Shown here piece after piece: positions 23,401-31,953 of a stretch of DNA of 64,000 nucleotides. Origin of the DNA: Nemertoderma westbladi (lineage: Eukaryota; Xenacoelomorpha; Nemertodermatida; Nemertodermatidae); assembly GCA_032718475.1 (NCBI GenBank), contig JAUCBJ010005470.1:1-64000 (forward strand), read 5' to 3'. Made by a program: the position numbers and the translations under genes. The first letter of the stretch is position 1, and each line of letters begins with the position of its first letter. The notes below the pieces were generated by a model. The model was not told where the DNA came from. It did not search any database and saw only the letters and a list, made by a program, of their open reading frames with translations.

Positions 23401-23932
23401 GAAAACCCCCTGTAGCCAAGCACTCCTGTAGGCCGTGAGCCACTTCTATGGCTTGTTCCGCTGTGTCCTTGGACACCAATCCATCGTCCATATAGAAGTT
23501 TCTCAATATAGACTCAATTACCTCTACTGGATACTTACCAATCTGGGCTGTTGCCGTTTTCTTTAGAACAAACAGCGTGCCGTTTGGACTATCGCAGGCG
23601 CCAAATATCCTAACGTACATCTGGTATGTAACCACTGGGCCGGATAAGTCTTCATTCTCATACCAGAGAAAGCGAAGGCTATCCTGGTCTGCCTTACAGG
23701 CTCTTACCTGGTGGAACATCGCCTCGATGTCACAAGTAAATGCGAATCGCCGCTGTCTAAAACGCAACAGTATTCCAATCAAATAATTATTCAGGTTGGG
23801 ACCATCCATCAACTCTGAATTCAGGGACATACCTCTATAGACTGCTGCGCAGTCGTTGACTACTCGGACTTTGTCAGGCTTGTCAGGGTGAGTCACATAG
23901 TGGTGTGGAAGGTAATAAGTCTGGTCTGTCAC
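20498..23932 (-). CDS. pol: Z pol: RT, RNase H, integrase
   Basis: An 1144-codon frame with the usual BEL/Pao order. RT: DIEAMFHQV near residue 66 and NFYMDDG catalytic box near 147. RNase H: LFSDASDTGFG near 327, TVPRAELQA, FYWTDASLV and NPADITSRG near 447. A Glu/Arg-rich linker with four 7-residue repeats lies near 513-541. The integrase has an HHCC zinc finger (HKRLHHAG and CLVCKR, 756-790), then catalytic GVDCFGP near 824, YSDKGTNF near 887 and the Glu of GGSWERLV near 935, and a DUF5641-like tail at 1000-1110. All catalytic residues are present. The first codon is GTG and the frame is really a continuation of the 1051-codon gag-protease frame, separated by a frame change at 24006, so it is not an independent gene. 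Confidence 0.92.
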   Translation of the reverse strand: MTDQTYYLPHHYVTHPDKPDKVRVVNDCAAVYRGMSLNSELMDGPNLNNYLIGILLRFRQRRFAFTCDIEAMFHQVRACKADQDSLRFLWYENEDLSGPVVTYQMYVRIFGACDSPNGTLFVLKKTATAQIGKYPVEVIESILRNFYMDDGLVSKDTAEQAIEVAHGLQECLATGGFPLTKFTTNSEALLESFPVKDRGSGDIELGVEPIPMARVLGLAWNPNSDKFQVRVRFEPSSPDKVLTKRICLSTLSRLFDPMNFISPVILQARACMRKIWLSDIEWDEPISPIHAKQWREWEAELHLLKNIDVPRSYFPNQLVFPADLELHLFSDASDTGFGMVAYLRREVSQDKFETAFVTSRSKTMPVKYMTVPRAELQAAVVSVEVSKQIIEELDTTLTLFYWTDASLVLVYIAADNIALKTFVANRRAQIVDFSTKEQWRHCPGVLNPADITSRGAMPAEFCQEESQEFWLHGPDFLTRTQEHWPERLKIVTNPMPEDAEVKVEKVSKSKSKAKLKSLERPEESLERPEESLERPEESLERPGDLSDQQTYVTTRSGRVSYDIKPPLQTKPESQLVSDGQKMTDTMEPLVSKPAGLDSKLPSISGQPSLALEPCSVYDKLLNSSASWLTICKRTAWLSRYISYLCLKHSKHLREPSSANSERIQKLKQPLTEDEIDQAELKHLKHYQMCAFPKEFYLLSAQRPVLYKPLRKWSPLIHKGLICHRSRIQTVDINSQFRFPVIIPSHPIELQRAILWDIHKRLHHAGKLHCLSAARQRFILLQPSRAVGTMYDACLVCKRVNARVLEQEMAELPEARVQAYDPPFTNTGVDCFGPIEAKSGRLTHKRWGLLLTCMASRAIHIERVADISTKSLLLALKRFMARRGLVKAFYSDKGTNFVGGNSELNAAHKAAQNKEISAALLPQRVEWRFNTPESPWRGGSWERLVRSVKQAIAKTLPVNKQLTDDELVTAFIEIEHTLNSRPIAMLPDGVALTPNHLLMQSPAFLVPASEPVSADLYSRKSWKMTQFVAYTFWEYWREYYLPTISTRTKWYKTVRSLQRGDYVLITEPIVKKKYWETGVILHTHPDVQNIVRTVTVKIRCKCPHPKKCKTNGLHTLDRPVQDIVLLEETRIETGDYNLSPASKQN
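22309..22392 (-). repeat. 21-bp coding repeat, four copies, in Z pol
   Basis: Four nearly identical 21-bp units (GGCCGCTCCAATGACTCTTCA on the plus strand, last one truncated) encode repeated SLERPEE between RNase H and integrase. The length keeps the frame. Confidence 0.9.
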
Positions 23933-24005
23933 TAAGTCAGGGTCCTCTACCTTCCCAGCAAATCCCTTGGCGAAATAGTTGTTGATCTGGGCGCAATACT
24001 TCTCC

Positions 24006-27000
24006 CTAATGTCCGGATTCCAACAACCGAGCCCTTACTCCGTTCAATCTTTTCAAGGCTAAGTTGTAATTGTTCTCCAACTTAGGTGGTTGTCGACGCC
24101 ACAACATTCCAACTTCAAAATGTCCAGTCGGTAGCAGACGTATGGTGTCTTCCATAATCTCCAACGACCGCTTCTCATCAGTAGACATGGCTAGGTCATA
24201 TCCACCGGGTTCCATCGCGTCCCTATCCAGCCATTCGACGGTTCTGGCTCCTGTCTCGAGGTCCTGGCGTATCAATTCCTTCTGCAATTCCTCCTCACTG
24301 TATTGGAAAATGTCTAGGTCTCGATATTTAGCCACTTGACCCTCCACTATGTCTGTATAAGTCAAAACGTTAGTCAGATAAGTAGCGTGGGCCGCTGAAC
24401 CAGACCCACGGGTCTGATAACAGTAGTCCTCGGGTTCACTATCTGTCCGGTCATTGTGAAGTGGTTCCGACAACCTAACATTATCGGGAATCAACTCCTC
24501 GTCCGACTCGCTAAAGTCACTATAGTGGTCAATACAGGTTCTCCTAAACTCGTCTATGTCTGGTGGTTTTACTAACGGTGGTTGAGTTATAGGCTGTAAT
24601 TCGTCGTATCTGTCTATTGGCTTGTTGCCACCTGTAAACTCATAAGACATGGGTACTCTTGTATACCAACCTAGTATAGTCCTATGGGCATGCGGTCCAT
24701 TGACATGCGGCTCAGCTGGTCTCGTTTCCCATATTTGGTGTGCGATCAGCTGTTCTGCACCAATCAACATAGAAACATTCCTATAACCTACCTGGTGTCT
24801 CGGTATCCTGAGCTTGTCAAAATACTCCTGTGCTATGGGACTCATTGGCGGCACCTTACCTAACTGCCTGCCGAATCCCTTCATAGCTAGACACTTAAAT
24901 CCGTCCAATGGCAAAGCTTTCCGTTCTTGTCGAGTATGTTGGTCTCTCGGAAGTAGGGAATCTAGTTCTACAGATATCCTGTGTCCCTTGAGGTCTCCTA
25001 CTCCGTGCATAGACTTCAACTCTATTTGGATCTCCTCGGCGTCCTGGAAGCTAGAAACAGCTCTCGCCACTTCCTCGTCGATATAGGATAATGTGGACGC
25101 AGTGTCCAACATCACATATATTCGCTTCGATCCCTTATCGCCAGTGAGTTTCACCGGAATCACGCTAAATATTTCCGACGTGGCCGATGATAGATACGTC
25201 CGCGCGCTGGTCGATGAACTATTCGCGGTGAAACCTTGGCAGGTCACTTCTCTCGCGCTCGACTCGCCATCCTCGTCCGACGAACCTGGTTGGTAACCAT
25301 CGTCCTGGATGCCAGTGTACGTATTCCTCCTTATCGATACGGGTTCTTTGCTCCCCTTCCTTTGAGGATTTCGCTGTAAGTAACGGTCCGTTGGGGTATG
25401 GAAATCCGCATGTAGCAACTTGTGATGTAGTCTGCCGCATTCCATGCATCCGTCCTTGCTGTTCGGGCACTGCCGCCGTACATGGCCTGGCGCAAGACAT
25501 GCCCAACAGGTGTCCAACGTCCGCACTTGAACTCTTCTCTGTTCCGAATTTAATTCTTTGAACCGTCTGCAACTATCTAACTTATGGTCGTCAGATCTTA
25601 CCTCCTTTAGTAAACAGTATTGGCAACCTACAAATCCATCCGGCAACTCCTGTTGCTTTAACCTAGGTCTATCTAACCGCTCACCTGACCATACTCGCGA
25701 GTCTGATCTGAAGGCTGGGGTACTCGAATTATATCTGTCTACTGAGTTATTAGTCACAGTGGTCCTGTCATCGTCAAAACTTACCATAGACTTACCGGTA
25801 ACAGGTTTAGACTCCCTCATATTCTCCTCTGAGAAGTTTGATTTCATCTCTGCTACTGCGTCTGTGGCTATCATGTCATGAATATGCTGAAGTGTCAATA
25901 CTTTACCTTGACCTTCCAACTTATTCTCTAATTTGCGCCATTTCTGTCGGTAACGCATGTTTAGACGTCTTATTACGCTCTTCAAAACTTCGGCGTGGTC
26001 ACCATGATGAGGTAGATTCACCGTCCTCAAGATGTCCAATGCATTCGAAATAGCGTTCGCCAAGTTCAACAGCTCTAACGGAGTTGTAATCCTTCCGCCC
26101 TTACCCAAGTCTTCTACTATCGACTGTGCCATCTTGGTTTTATTCCCGTAGATGTCGCTAAGCGTCTTCATCGCCAACTCAAATGCCCTTTCATTGCCGA
26201 CGAAGTTGTCAGCAATGGCTCTAGGTTCTCGATGGAGCATCTGAAGCAAATAGTTGAACTTCTCGTTGGGAGTAAAGGTGCTGTTGGTTAGCTGCTCGTC
26301 GACATAGGTTTTGAAAGTCCTCCAGTGCTTGTGGTTGCCCATAAACTTCTGGGGTTGTTGCGTCGGCAGTCCTTGCCTAGCAGCAAACTTACCTATGTCC
26401 CTAAGGGTTGCGTCGTTCCGGGTTAACAAATGGTTTAGTTCCGCAGGGTTGTTAAGTCTGGTCCTTTCCCGGTGGTTCAAACTTACCTGCTCCGCGTCCG
26501 TCCTTCTTTCCTTATAGTTTCGGGACTTCTGACGTCTCATGTCTTCCTCTTCATCACTTGACTCGGTGTCAGTCCTTAGCACTCGCGATGGTTTGCGCGC
26601 CGAGGCCCTGACCCAAGCCTCCTGTATAAATTTCTCGGCCGAATTTTCGAAATTGGGATTATGAATATTCGGGACAGGCGTCCTTACCTGAGGTCTATGT
26701 GGTATAGTCTCCTCCGATATGCGTACTCGTTGACTAGGTTGGACTTTGTCTAACTCAGGCCTGCTAGGATTAGAATTACTTCTTACCTGGGCTGCTTCCT
26801 TTAACCGTAGGTTGCTAAGCATGTCCGTTATAGGTTGGATGTGCGGCGATATAGCTTGCGCTAAACTAGCACTTAACTCATCCCTCGTAATAAATTCCTG
26901 GCTAGGGTTCTGTTGTATAGTCGGCTCTATCTGAGTAATCCGCTGTCTCTCATATGATCCCTCTTCCGGTTTAACCCGGAAGTTCTCCGTAGAAACGGGG

Positions 27001-27161
27001 TCGGCGCTCCGTCCGCGTATTCCAAACCCGCGGGTTCGGTTCGCCCAATACTCGGCCCGTCGGAGTTTCTTCTCTAAATTCTTCGTTGTCGCGTTCGGTG
27101 TATAGTGGTGCGGTGTTCTGATGCCGTGGATTCTGCGCGATAGGTGAAGCACTAATACCAA
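24006..27161 (-). CDS. gag-pro: Z gag (C-terminal part) and aspartic protease
   Basis: A 1051-codon frame. Residues about 272-355 match the BEL/Pao Gag domain DUF1759 (QKFMGNHKHWRTFKTYVDEQ). A CCHC zinc knuckle (CWACLAPGHVRRQCP) and a second Cys/His cluster (CMECGRLHHKLLH) lie at 544-575. The retroviral-type protease motif VMLDTASTLSYI (DTAS rather than DTGS) is near 683. The end (YNLALKRLNGVRARLLES) is the start of the RT domain and is cut by TAG at 24008-24006; the pol frame resumes one frame over. Spacing against element X suggests a two-base loss at this place. The first codon is TTG, since this frame is entered from the upstream coiled-coil frame. Confidence 0.9.
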   Translation of the reverse strand: MVLVLHLSRRIHGIRTPHHYTPNATTKNLEKKLRRAEYWANRTRGFGIRGRSADPVSTENFRVKPEEGSYERQRITQIEPTIQQNPSQEFITRDELSASLAQAISPHIQPITDMLSNLRLKEAAQVRSNSNPSRPELDKVQPSQRVRISEETIPHRPQVRTPVPNIHNPNFENSAEKFIQEAWVRASARKPSRVLRTDTESSDEEEDMRRQKSRNYKERRTDAEQVSLNHRERTRLNNPAELNHLLTRNDATLRDIGKFAARQGLPTQQPQKFMGNHKHWRTFKTYVDEQLTNSTFTPNEKFNYLLQMLHREPRAIADNFVGNERAFELAMKTLSDIYGNKTKMAQSIVEDLGKGGRITTPLELLNLANAISNALDILRTVNLPHHGDHAEVLKSVIRRLNMRYRQKWRKLENKLEGQGKVLTLQHIHDMIATDAVAEMKSNFSEENMRESKPVTGKSMVSFDDDRTTVTNNSVDRYNSSTPAFRSDSRVWSGERLDRPRLKQQELPDGFVGCQYCLLKEVRSDDHKLDSCRRFKELNSEQRRVQVRTLDTCWACLAPGHVRRQCPNSKDGCMECGRLHHKLLHADFHTPTDRYLQRNPQRKGSKEPVSIRRNTYTGIQDDGYQPGSSDEDGESSAREVTCQGFTANSSSTSARTYLSSATSEIFSVIPVKLTGDKGSKRIYVMLDTASTLSYIDEEVARAVSSFQDAEEIQIELKSMHGVGDLKGHRISVELDSLLPRDQHTRQERKALPLDGFKCLAMKGFGRQLGKVPPMSPIAQEYFDKLRIPRHQVGYRNVSMLIGAEQLIAHQIWETRPAEPHVNGPHAHRTILGWYTRVPMSYEFTGGNKPIDRYDELQPITQPPLVKPPDIDEFRRTCIDHYSDFSESDEELIPDNVRLSEPLHNDRTDSEPEDYCYQTRGSGSAAHATYLTNVLTYTDIVEGQVAKYRDLDIFQYSEEELQKELIRQDLETGARTVEWLDRDAMEPGGYDLAMSTDEKRSLEIMEDTIRLLPTGHFEVGMLWRRQPPKLENNYNLALKRLNGVRARLLESGH

Positions 27162-27504
27162 CTGGCGTGCGATATGTAGAGAATGGTTTAGCGATCCGTG
27201 TACTCGTAATAGCTGGACCGGGTATAGGAATTCTGGTCGTCGTCGACTCGCGTATGGTCGGAGTTCTCGCTTCCTGTTCGGCCTTCTGCAGTGCGAACAG
27301 TTCTCGCAACTCTGTCCCTACACTCGCCCCACATTCTTCGATCATTCGCATCCCCTTCTCGGCGATTTCATTCGCCTTCCTAGTCCGTTCTTCGCTCTCT
27401 AAACTTAATCTCGCACTTTCCAACTGCGCCAGTTTACGTTCTTCTTCTTCCCTCGCTCGTCTCGCTGCGCTCTCTTCTTCCACCCGCGCCTTCTCTTCAT
27501 ACAA
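26971..27504 (-). CDS. gag: Z gag N-terminal region, second coiled-coil segment
   Basis: Same reading frame as 27511-28416, resuming directly after its TGA. It begins in charged helix (EEKARVEEESAARRAREEEE) and ends in a Pro/Arg-rich region. It overlaps the beginning of the next frame by about 190 bases; the reading frame must change there (+1) for Gag to continue into DUF1759. Whether this is a mutation or a programmed event cannot be told from one copy. Confidence 0.7.
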   Translation of the reverse strand: MYEEKARVEEESAARRAREEEERKLAQLESARLSLESEERTRKANEIAEKGMRMIEECGASVGTELRELFALQKAEQEARTPTIRESTTTRIPIPGPAITSTRIAKPFSTYRTPVGISASPIAQNPRHQNTAPLYTERDNEEFREETPTGRVLGEPNPRVWNTRTERRPRFYGELPG

Positions 27505-27510
27505 CGCCCG

Positions 27511-28416
27511 TCACTCCTTCTCGATCTCGAGTTCGCGTTCTTTGCGCTCGTGTTTGAGTTGAAGTTCGTATTCCTTTTGTTCGCGTTCCTTCTGTTCGCG
27601 TTCGAGCTGGAGTTTGCGTTCCTTCAGTTCGCGTTCGAGCTGGAGTTCGCGTTCCTTCAGTTCGCGTTCCTTCTGTTCGCGTTCGAGCTGGAGTTCGCGT
27701 TCCTTGCGTTCGCGTTCCTTGCGTTCGCGTTCCTTCCGTTCGCGTTCGAGCTGGAGTTCGCGTTCCTTGCGTTCGCGTTCCGCTTGCTCGCGCTTACCTT
27801 TCTCTTCCAACTCTCGCAACTTTGCGTCTAACTTACGTGTGCGCTCCCGTTCCCGCTCGGCTTCCTTCCGTGCTTCCGATGCACGCAAAACTTCCGCCTG
27901 TTGTTCGTCCAGTTGGCGTCTTCTCTCCTCCGCCGAGTTGTGAGAAACAAGGGATCTAGCACATATAACCTTCCCTCGCGCGTGACTAACCTGGGAATCG
28001 CCACTGTCTCTGGATGCGTCGTCGGGTGGAGTCAACGTCCTCTGTTGAATGTTCTCCGTCGTCGGTAGCACCTGGCCTGGTACCACCACTCCATTCTGCA
28101 TCAGCCAGCTAGTAACTTCCCTCTGATAACGGCGCTCTTCTTTATCTTGGATCTCTTCCCGCTCCACTAAGTCTCTCAACTCTGCGTCACTCACCTGAGT
28201 CGCCTGCGTTTGTGATGCCCATAGCAGCCAGTTCTCCGTCCTAACTCGTCGGAATCGCTCCGATAACTCGCGGTGCTCCAACAAGGCTGCTAAAACCCGG
28301 TCGTAAATCCTCGTCGCCACGTCGCTCGACTGAGACTCTACTGCCTTCTTCGCTAGGACTGCAAGCTCCTCCGTCTGCTTGAATAACGCTGAGTTATATC
28401 TAGCTAAAATTTTCAA
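27511..28416 (-). CDS. gag: Z gag N-terminal region with long charged coiled coil
   Basis: About 301 codons. The N-terminal part (LAVLAKKAVESQSSDVATRI) is helical; residues about 165-301 are an Arg/Glu/Lys-rich heptad-like helix from short repeats (ERERKERELQLE and variants), also visible as a DNA repeat at 27540-27800. The frame ends in TGA followed by CGG, and the same frame continues at once with the same kind of helix, so the stop interrupts one protein. The first codon is TTG with an upstream stop; an ATG start is not evident, so the true start may come from splicing or from an internal codon. Confidence 0.75.
   Translation of the reverse strand: MKILARYNSALFKQTEELAVLAKKAVESQSSDVATRIYDRVLAALLEHRELSERFRRVRTENWLLWASQTQATQVSDAELRDLVEREEIQDKEERRYQREVTSWLMQNGVVVPGQVLPTTENIQQRTLTPPDDASRDSGDSQVSHARGKVICARSLVSHNSAEERRRQLDEQQAEVLRASEARKEAERERERTRKLDAKLRELEEKGKREQAERERKERELQLERERKERERKERERKERELQLEREQKERELKERELQLERELKERKLQLEREQKEREQKEYELQLKHERKERELEIEKE
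27540..27800 (-). repeat. Repeat array encoding Arg/Glu coiled coil in Z gag
   Basis: Degenerate repeats built on GCGTTCGAGCTGGAGTTC and GCGTTCCTTCAGTT. The antisense reading gives repeated Phe/Leu/Ala frames, which are shadows. Confidence 0.8.
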
Positions 28417-28730
28417 AAAACTTACTAATTACAATTCGCCCTAAGGCCTAAGGAACTGCTGTATTCGCAATTAGCAAAAACGCACTACCGTACATTCACT
28501 GTATGCAGTACAGTAAGTAAAACAGTACACCAAACCTAACAGCCTAATTGATACTGTGTGTGTGGTACGGCAAACAAATGTCCTTCTACCGTACGCAGTA
28601 ACAGCAATCAGCCTAATGTACTACTGTACTACCGTATCGTACGCAACCAGTGAATACAGTAATCTAAACTAGCAGCCTAAGAATACACTATTGACCGCTG
28701 CAAGCAACAGCCAATAAAAACATACCTTAC
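28417..28730 (-). other. Z 5' leader between LTR and gag
   Basis: About 310 bases. The minus-strand sequence right after the LTR is GTAAGGTATG, similar to a splice donor, and ATTTTAG just before gag (near 28403) resembles an acceptor. No clear tRNA primer site is seen next to the LTR. Confidence 0.4.
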
Positions 28731-30842
28731 TGATAAACAACCGCAACACCTATACTAACAGCAGAACTGTTGAACAGACAAATACCCGTATACCTCTCTG
28801 CCAACCTAATGAGCTCTCGCCTAACCAATAAGACACAAAGACTGCTCTACTGTTAAGTAAAGGGGATCAGGAGCGTGCTATTACTAAATTGTAAGGGTTG
28901 CTAAATACAAAACCGCTACTTACCGTTGGATGGCGCTAATCTGCCGTCTGCTAATATATTTTACTAAATTTACACAGCTCCTGCAAAATCGCTTGTTCCT
29001 TTCTCTACCGATCGCTCGATAGAGAGCTAACTGTTCGAATCTATGAGCCACGCGGGAATAACCAAAACAATAAACCTGAGTCGGCTCCCTAAGCTTACTT
29101 AAGACGAGTGCGAGGGGCTTTGCACTCAGAGTATTCTTACGCCTAATTTTACTACTGAAATACGCCAATGCTTACGTCTTTTCTAATCGCGAATACTGAG
29201 GGTTCCCTAACGGAATGTGTGAATGCGAGAATATTTAAAATAATCAAAAATGGTACAGTACAATGTCTTTCGTAGGTGATACCGCTCTGGGTCTAAACTT
29301 GCCTGCAGCTGGCTTTAGGCCAGCAACTTACTAGTGTCTTGCTTACTAACTATTGCGATCTAACTTATTGCCCGCTAATGCAAATAACCGCTCAGCGTGA
29401 ATAGTTTACGGTACTCTAAATTATTACCTTAGCTACTCTCCGCTATGCTGCGTACTAATTCTTAATTTTACTAATCAATTATAGTCACAAATATGTAACA
29501 GCGCACTAATTACTAAGAGTTCCAGAATGCGTAATTCTAATTTATTACACAACAGGTTTCACTAGTAATAGCCTAAAATGCCGTAACTAAGAAATAGAAA
29601 TCAAATCAAAGAGAAAGGGGCGCCTACCTAAGCATTTGTAATCATAGGCACACTTCAGTAACACATCAATCAGCGTCAGCAATCACAGATCACAATAGCA
29701 CGACTTGCAATTATACAATCTGCAATTATATAATTCGCAACATAATAATTCGCAATTGACTAATTCGCAATCTACTTACTCGCAACCTACCTACTGTAAG
29801 GTATGCAGGCCCCTCCCGGGTACATCTAGGCTTCCTAACTAACCCAATTCCTGCCCCCTAATACTAAATAGAGACAAAACCTTGGATCATCAGCCCCCTA
29901 ATTACTGTACCGGCGAGCGGTCTCCAACCCACAGTCCAAACTGCCCGACCGCAACGTTGACCCCCGCCAGCGTTGCCCGCTTTTGAATCCTCCGCTCTCC
30001 CTTAGTCGCTCAACCCCCCGATGTGCCCACCGCCTACTGGCACCTTAGCCCTCCATTATGCTAATAGCTACCGTAGCGGCGCATGCAAATCACAAAGTCT
30101 GACAGTCTCAGAAATCCCTTAGGATTATTGCGTAGAAAGGAATCACATAGAACCATTAACAAAAGATAGAAATCATAGTTCCGGTTGTAATTAGCAGTAA
30201 TCGATAGGATTAATTGAGAAACACAATCAAGAATAATCGCACTAGCAAATCATTTTGAGAAATTAATCGAAAATAGCAAATTGCAGAAATACGCTAAATT
30301 ATCCGTCAAAAAGTGAATAGGGATTGTAGGAGAATAAGGTTGGTGATAGGTACAGCTCTACCGGCACACCGCCAATTTATAGGTGATCCGAATGGGGTGA
30401 TGCAATAGGGTGACTCAATCGCTCTCCTATTGGCTCTCCAGTCCGCGCTAGCATTAGACCAACCTGGAAGCAGTTAGTCCAATAAGGAGGCCGGATTGTA
30501 GCCCTATTGCTGCCCAAACCTCAAATTATTACCATATATGGTAATGGATCATGTCCCTGGCTGCTGAATGGTCAGGACAGCGTCCCTATATGCTAGCCCT
30601 ATCAAAGCTAATAACAGCAAGCACAAAATCCAGGGTCCGACTGAACTTGCTACATATATGGGCGTTTCAATTTCCCTATCTAAATATCACTGCGTTATTA
30701 TACCTTATCTAAAATATTATGCTGCACAACGGACTAATATTGCGTACAGTATAATGGACTAATATTGCGTACAGTATAACGGACTAATATATTATACTGC
30801 ATAATGACTAATAATGTGGATACAGCGCCATATACCGTAACA
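28731..30842 (-). repeat. Z 5' LTR (right)
   Basis: 2112 bp with TG...CA ends. Lacks 72 bp present in the left LTR (junction at 30653, CTTGCTACATATATGG). Otherwise about 99 percent identical by eye. Confidence 0.92.
28920..29168 (-). CDS. LTR-borne open frame, 82 codons (right copy)
   Basis: Differs from the left LTR copy by two codons only. Opens with TTG after TATTTCAG, which resembles a splice acceptor, and ends in CAACG-GTAAGT, a perfect donor, so it could be an internal exon in the 5' LTR transcript. However, joining this donor to the nearest gag acceptor does not keep the frame, so a coding role is doubtful. Confidence 0.25.
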   Translation of the reverse strand: MAYFSSKIRRKNTLSAKPLALVLSKLREPTQVYCFGYSRVAHRFEQLALYRAIGRERNKRFCRSCVNLVKYISRRQISAIQR

Positions 30843-31828
30843 CACCAAATTTCGTACCCATCACCAAAAAGTACAAGTTTGCGATGTCCAGTGCTGTTTT
30901 TATTGATTCCATTGGATTCAGGACCCTCATAAACCCGTATAACGCAAGAAACAAGGTGATACTATCTACTTATCAATTTGGTGCTGGCACAACAATTTTC
31001 ACCCACCGGCGAAAAATACAAGTTTGAGAACTCTTATGAAATTTTTACTGATTCCATTGAATTCAGAACCATCACAAACCCGTATAACGCAAGAAACAAG
31101 GTGACACAATTAATTGATATATTTCATGGTTTTCAAAATTTGGTGCTAGCACCACATTTTGCACCCACATCCGAAAAATACAAGTTTTAGATGTCTAGTT
31201 CGATAATTTTATTTTCCATTGAATTCAGAACAGCCATAAACCTCTAAAACGCAAGAAATAAATTGTCACAAGCAATTTTATCTATTGAATGGATTTTCAA
31301 AATTACGTGCTAGCACCAAAATTTGCACACAGCACCGAAAAATACAAGTTTGATACGCTTGGTGCAACTCGTATATATTTCATCGAATACAGAACCCCAA
31401 AAAACCCCAATTGCGTAAAAAACAAGTTTCAAACGATCAATTTACAAAATTAACTTATTTCAAAATTTGGTGCTGGCACCAAAATTTGGCACCCACCAAA
31501 AAAACAAGTTTGAAATTTATAAATCAATTTATATGAATTCCATCCAATTTCTAACACCAAAAAACCGGTGTATATCAAAAATAGAGATGTTACAATTCAT
31601 ATTTAATGAAATGTAATTTTCAAAAAACGTCTCAAAAAAAGTGCCAAAAGTAGGGTTAAAAAATGGTGCTATATAACTCGAAAAGTACCCAATATGTTTG
31701 AAAACGGTTTTCACTACTAGGAAGACAATAGATTTTTAGGAAAAGTCATAAAATTTCAGATTCCCAACTGCGTTTGTTTCAGAATTATAATAAAAAAACC
31801 ACGGGGGGGTCATATTGACCCCCCCCCC
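30843..31828. repeat. Right body of piggyBac-like element: about 150-bp degenerate repeats
   Basis: Five or so units, each with a GGTGCTAGCACC-type palindrome (or GGTGCTGGCACC), a CACCCAC segment, GAAAAATACAAGTTTG, ATTCCATTGAATTCAGAAC and AAACGCAAGAAACAAGGTG or variants. The left side of the element has the same motifs inverted. Subterminal repeats like these are common transposase-binding regions, but the role here is inferred. Confidence 0.75.
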
Positions 31829-31844
31829 CCCGGGTTTAATAGGG
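31829..31844 (-). repeat. Right terminal inverted repeat of piggyBac-like element
   Basis: In reverse complement CCCTATTAAACCCGGG, followed by TTAA at 31845-31848 on the outer side. A 13-base poly-C tract and the GTCATATTGACC motif lie just inside. Confidence 0.8.
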
Positions 31845-31953
31845 TTAAGTATAACATATATTATGATAACTTTTTGTTGGGCACAGCTTTTGCAAAGTCG
31901 GCAATGACGACCAATAACACCAATAATAAATTATGATAGTTATAGTTACTAAC

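Larger units (their letters stand above)
15660..30842 (-). mobile_element. BEL/Pao-like LTR retrotransposon Z
   Basis: A 15.2-kb element with TG...CA LTRs (15660-17843 and 28731-30842), a five-base target duplication CACCA, and minus-strand gag, protease, RT, RNase H and integrase genes in BEL/Pao order. The LTRs differ by roughly a dozen substitutions plus one 72-bp deletion in the right copy, so the insertion is young. Coding is broken by one in-frame TGA (27511) and two frame changes (about 27000-27160 and 24006). A region of 2.6 kb between pol and the 3' LTR holds additional small frames. No primer binding site was identified with confidence. Confidence 0.93.
15100..31844. mobile_element. 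piggyBac-like non-autonomous element carrying BEL element Z
   Basis: Ends are CCCTATTAGTACCGGG on the left and, in reverse complement, CCCTATTAAACCCGGG on the right, bordered by TTAA on both sides. TTAA duplication and CCC ends are the hallmark of the piggyBac superfamily. Both ends also contain the subterminal motif GGGGGTCATATTGACCCCC. Without Z (15660-30842) and one copy of its target duplication the element is about 1.56 kb, with no transposase frame, so it must have moved with enzyme supplied from elsewhere. The insertion-free paralogous intron at 37090-37110 shows the exact empty site. Confidence 0.82.

Noticed and set aside
24000-24045. Programmed frameshift between Z gag-protease and pol
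   Set aside because: Spacing compared with element X fits a two-base loss in CATATT-like sequence, and the point lies within the RT domain, an unlikely place for regulated frameshifting.
27550-27943. Plus-strand frames rich in Phe/Leu/Ala or Ser/Arg opposite the Z gag coiled coil
   Set aside because: They are antisense products of the Arg/Glu codon repeats; no start context or independent support.
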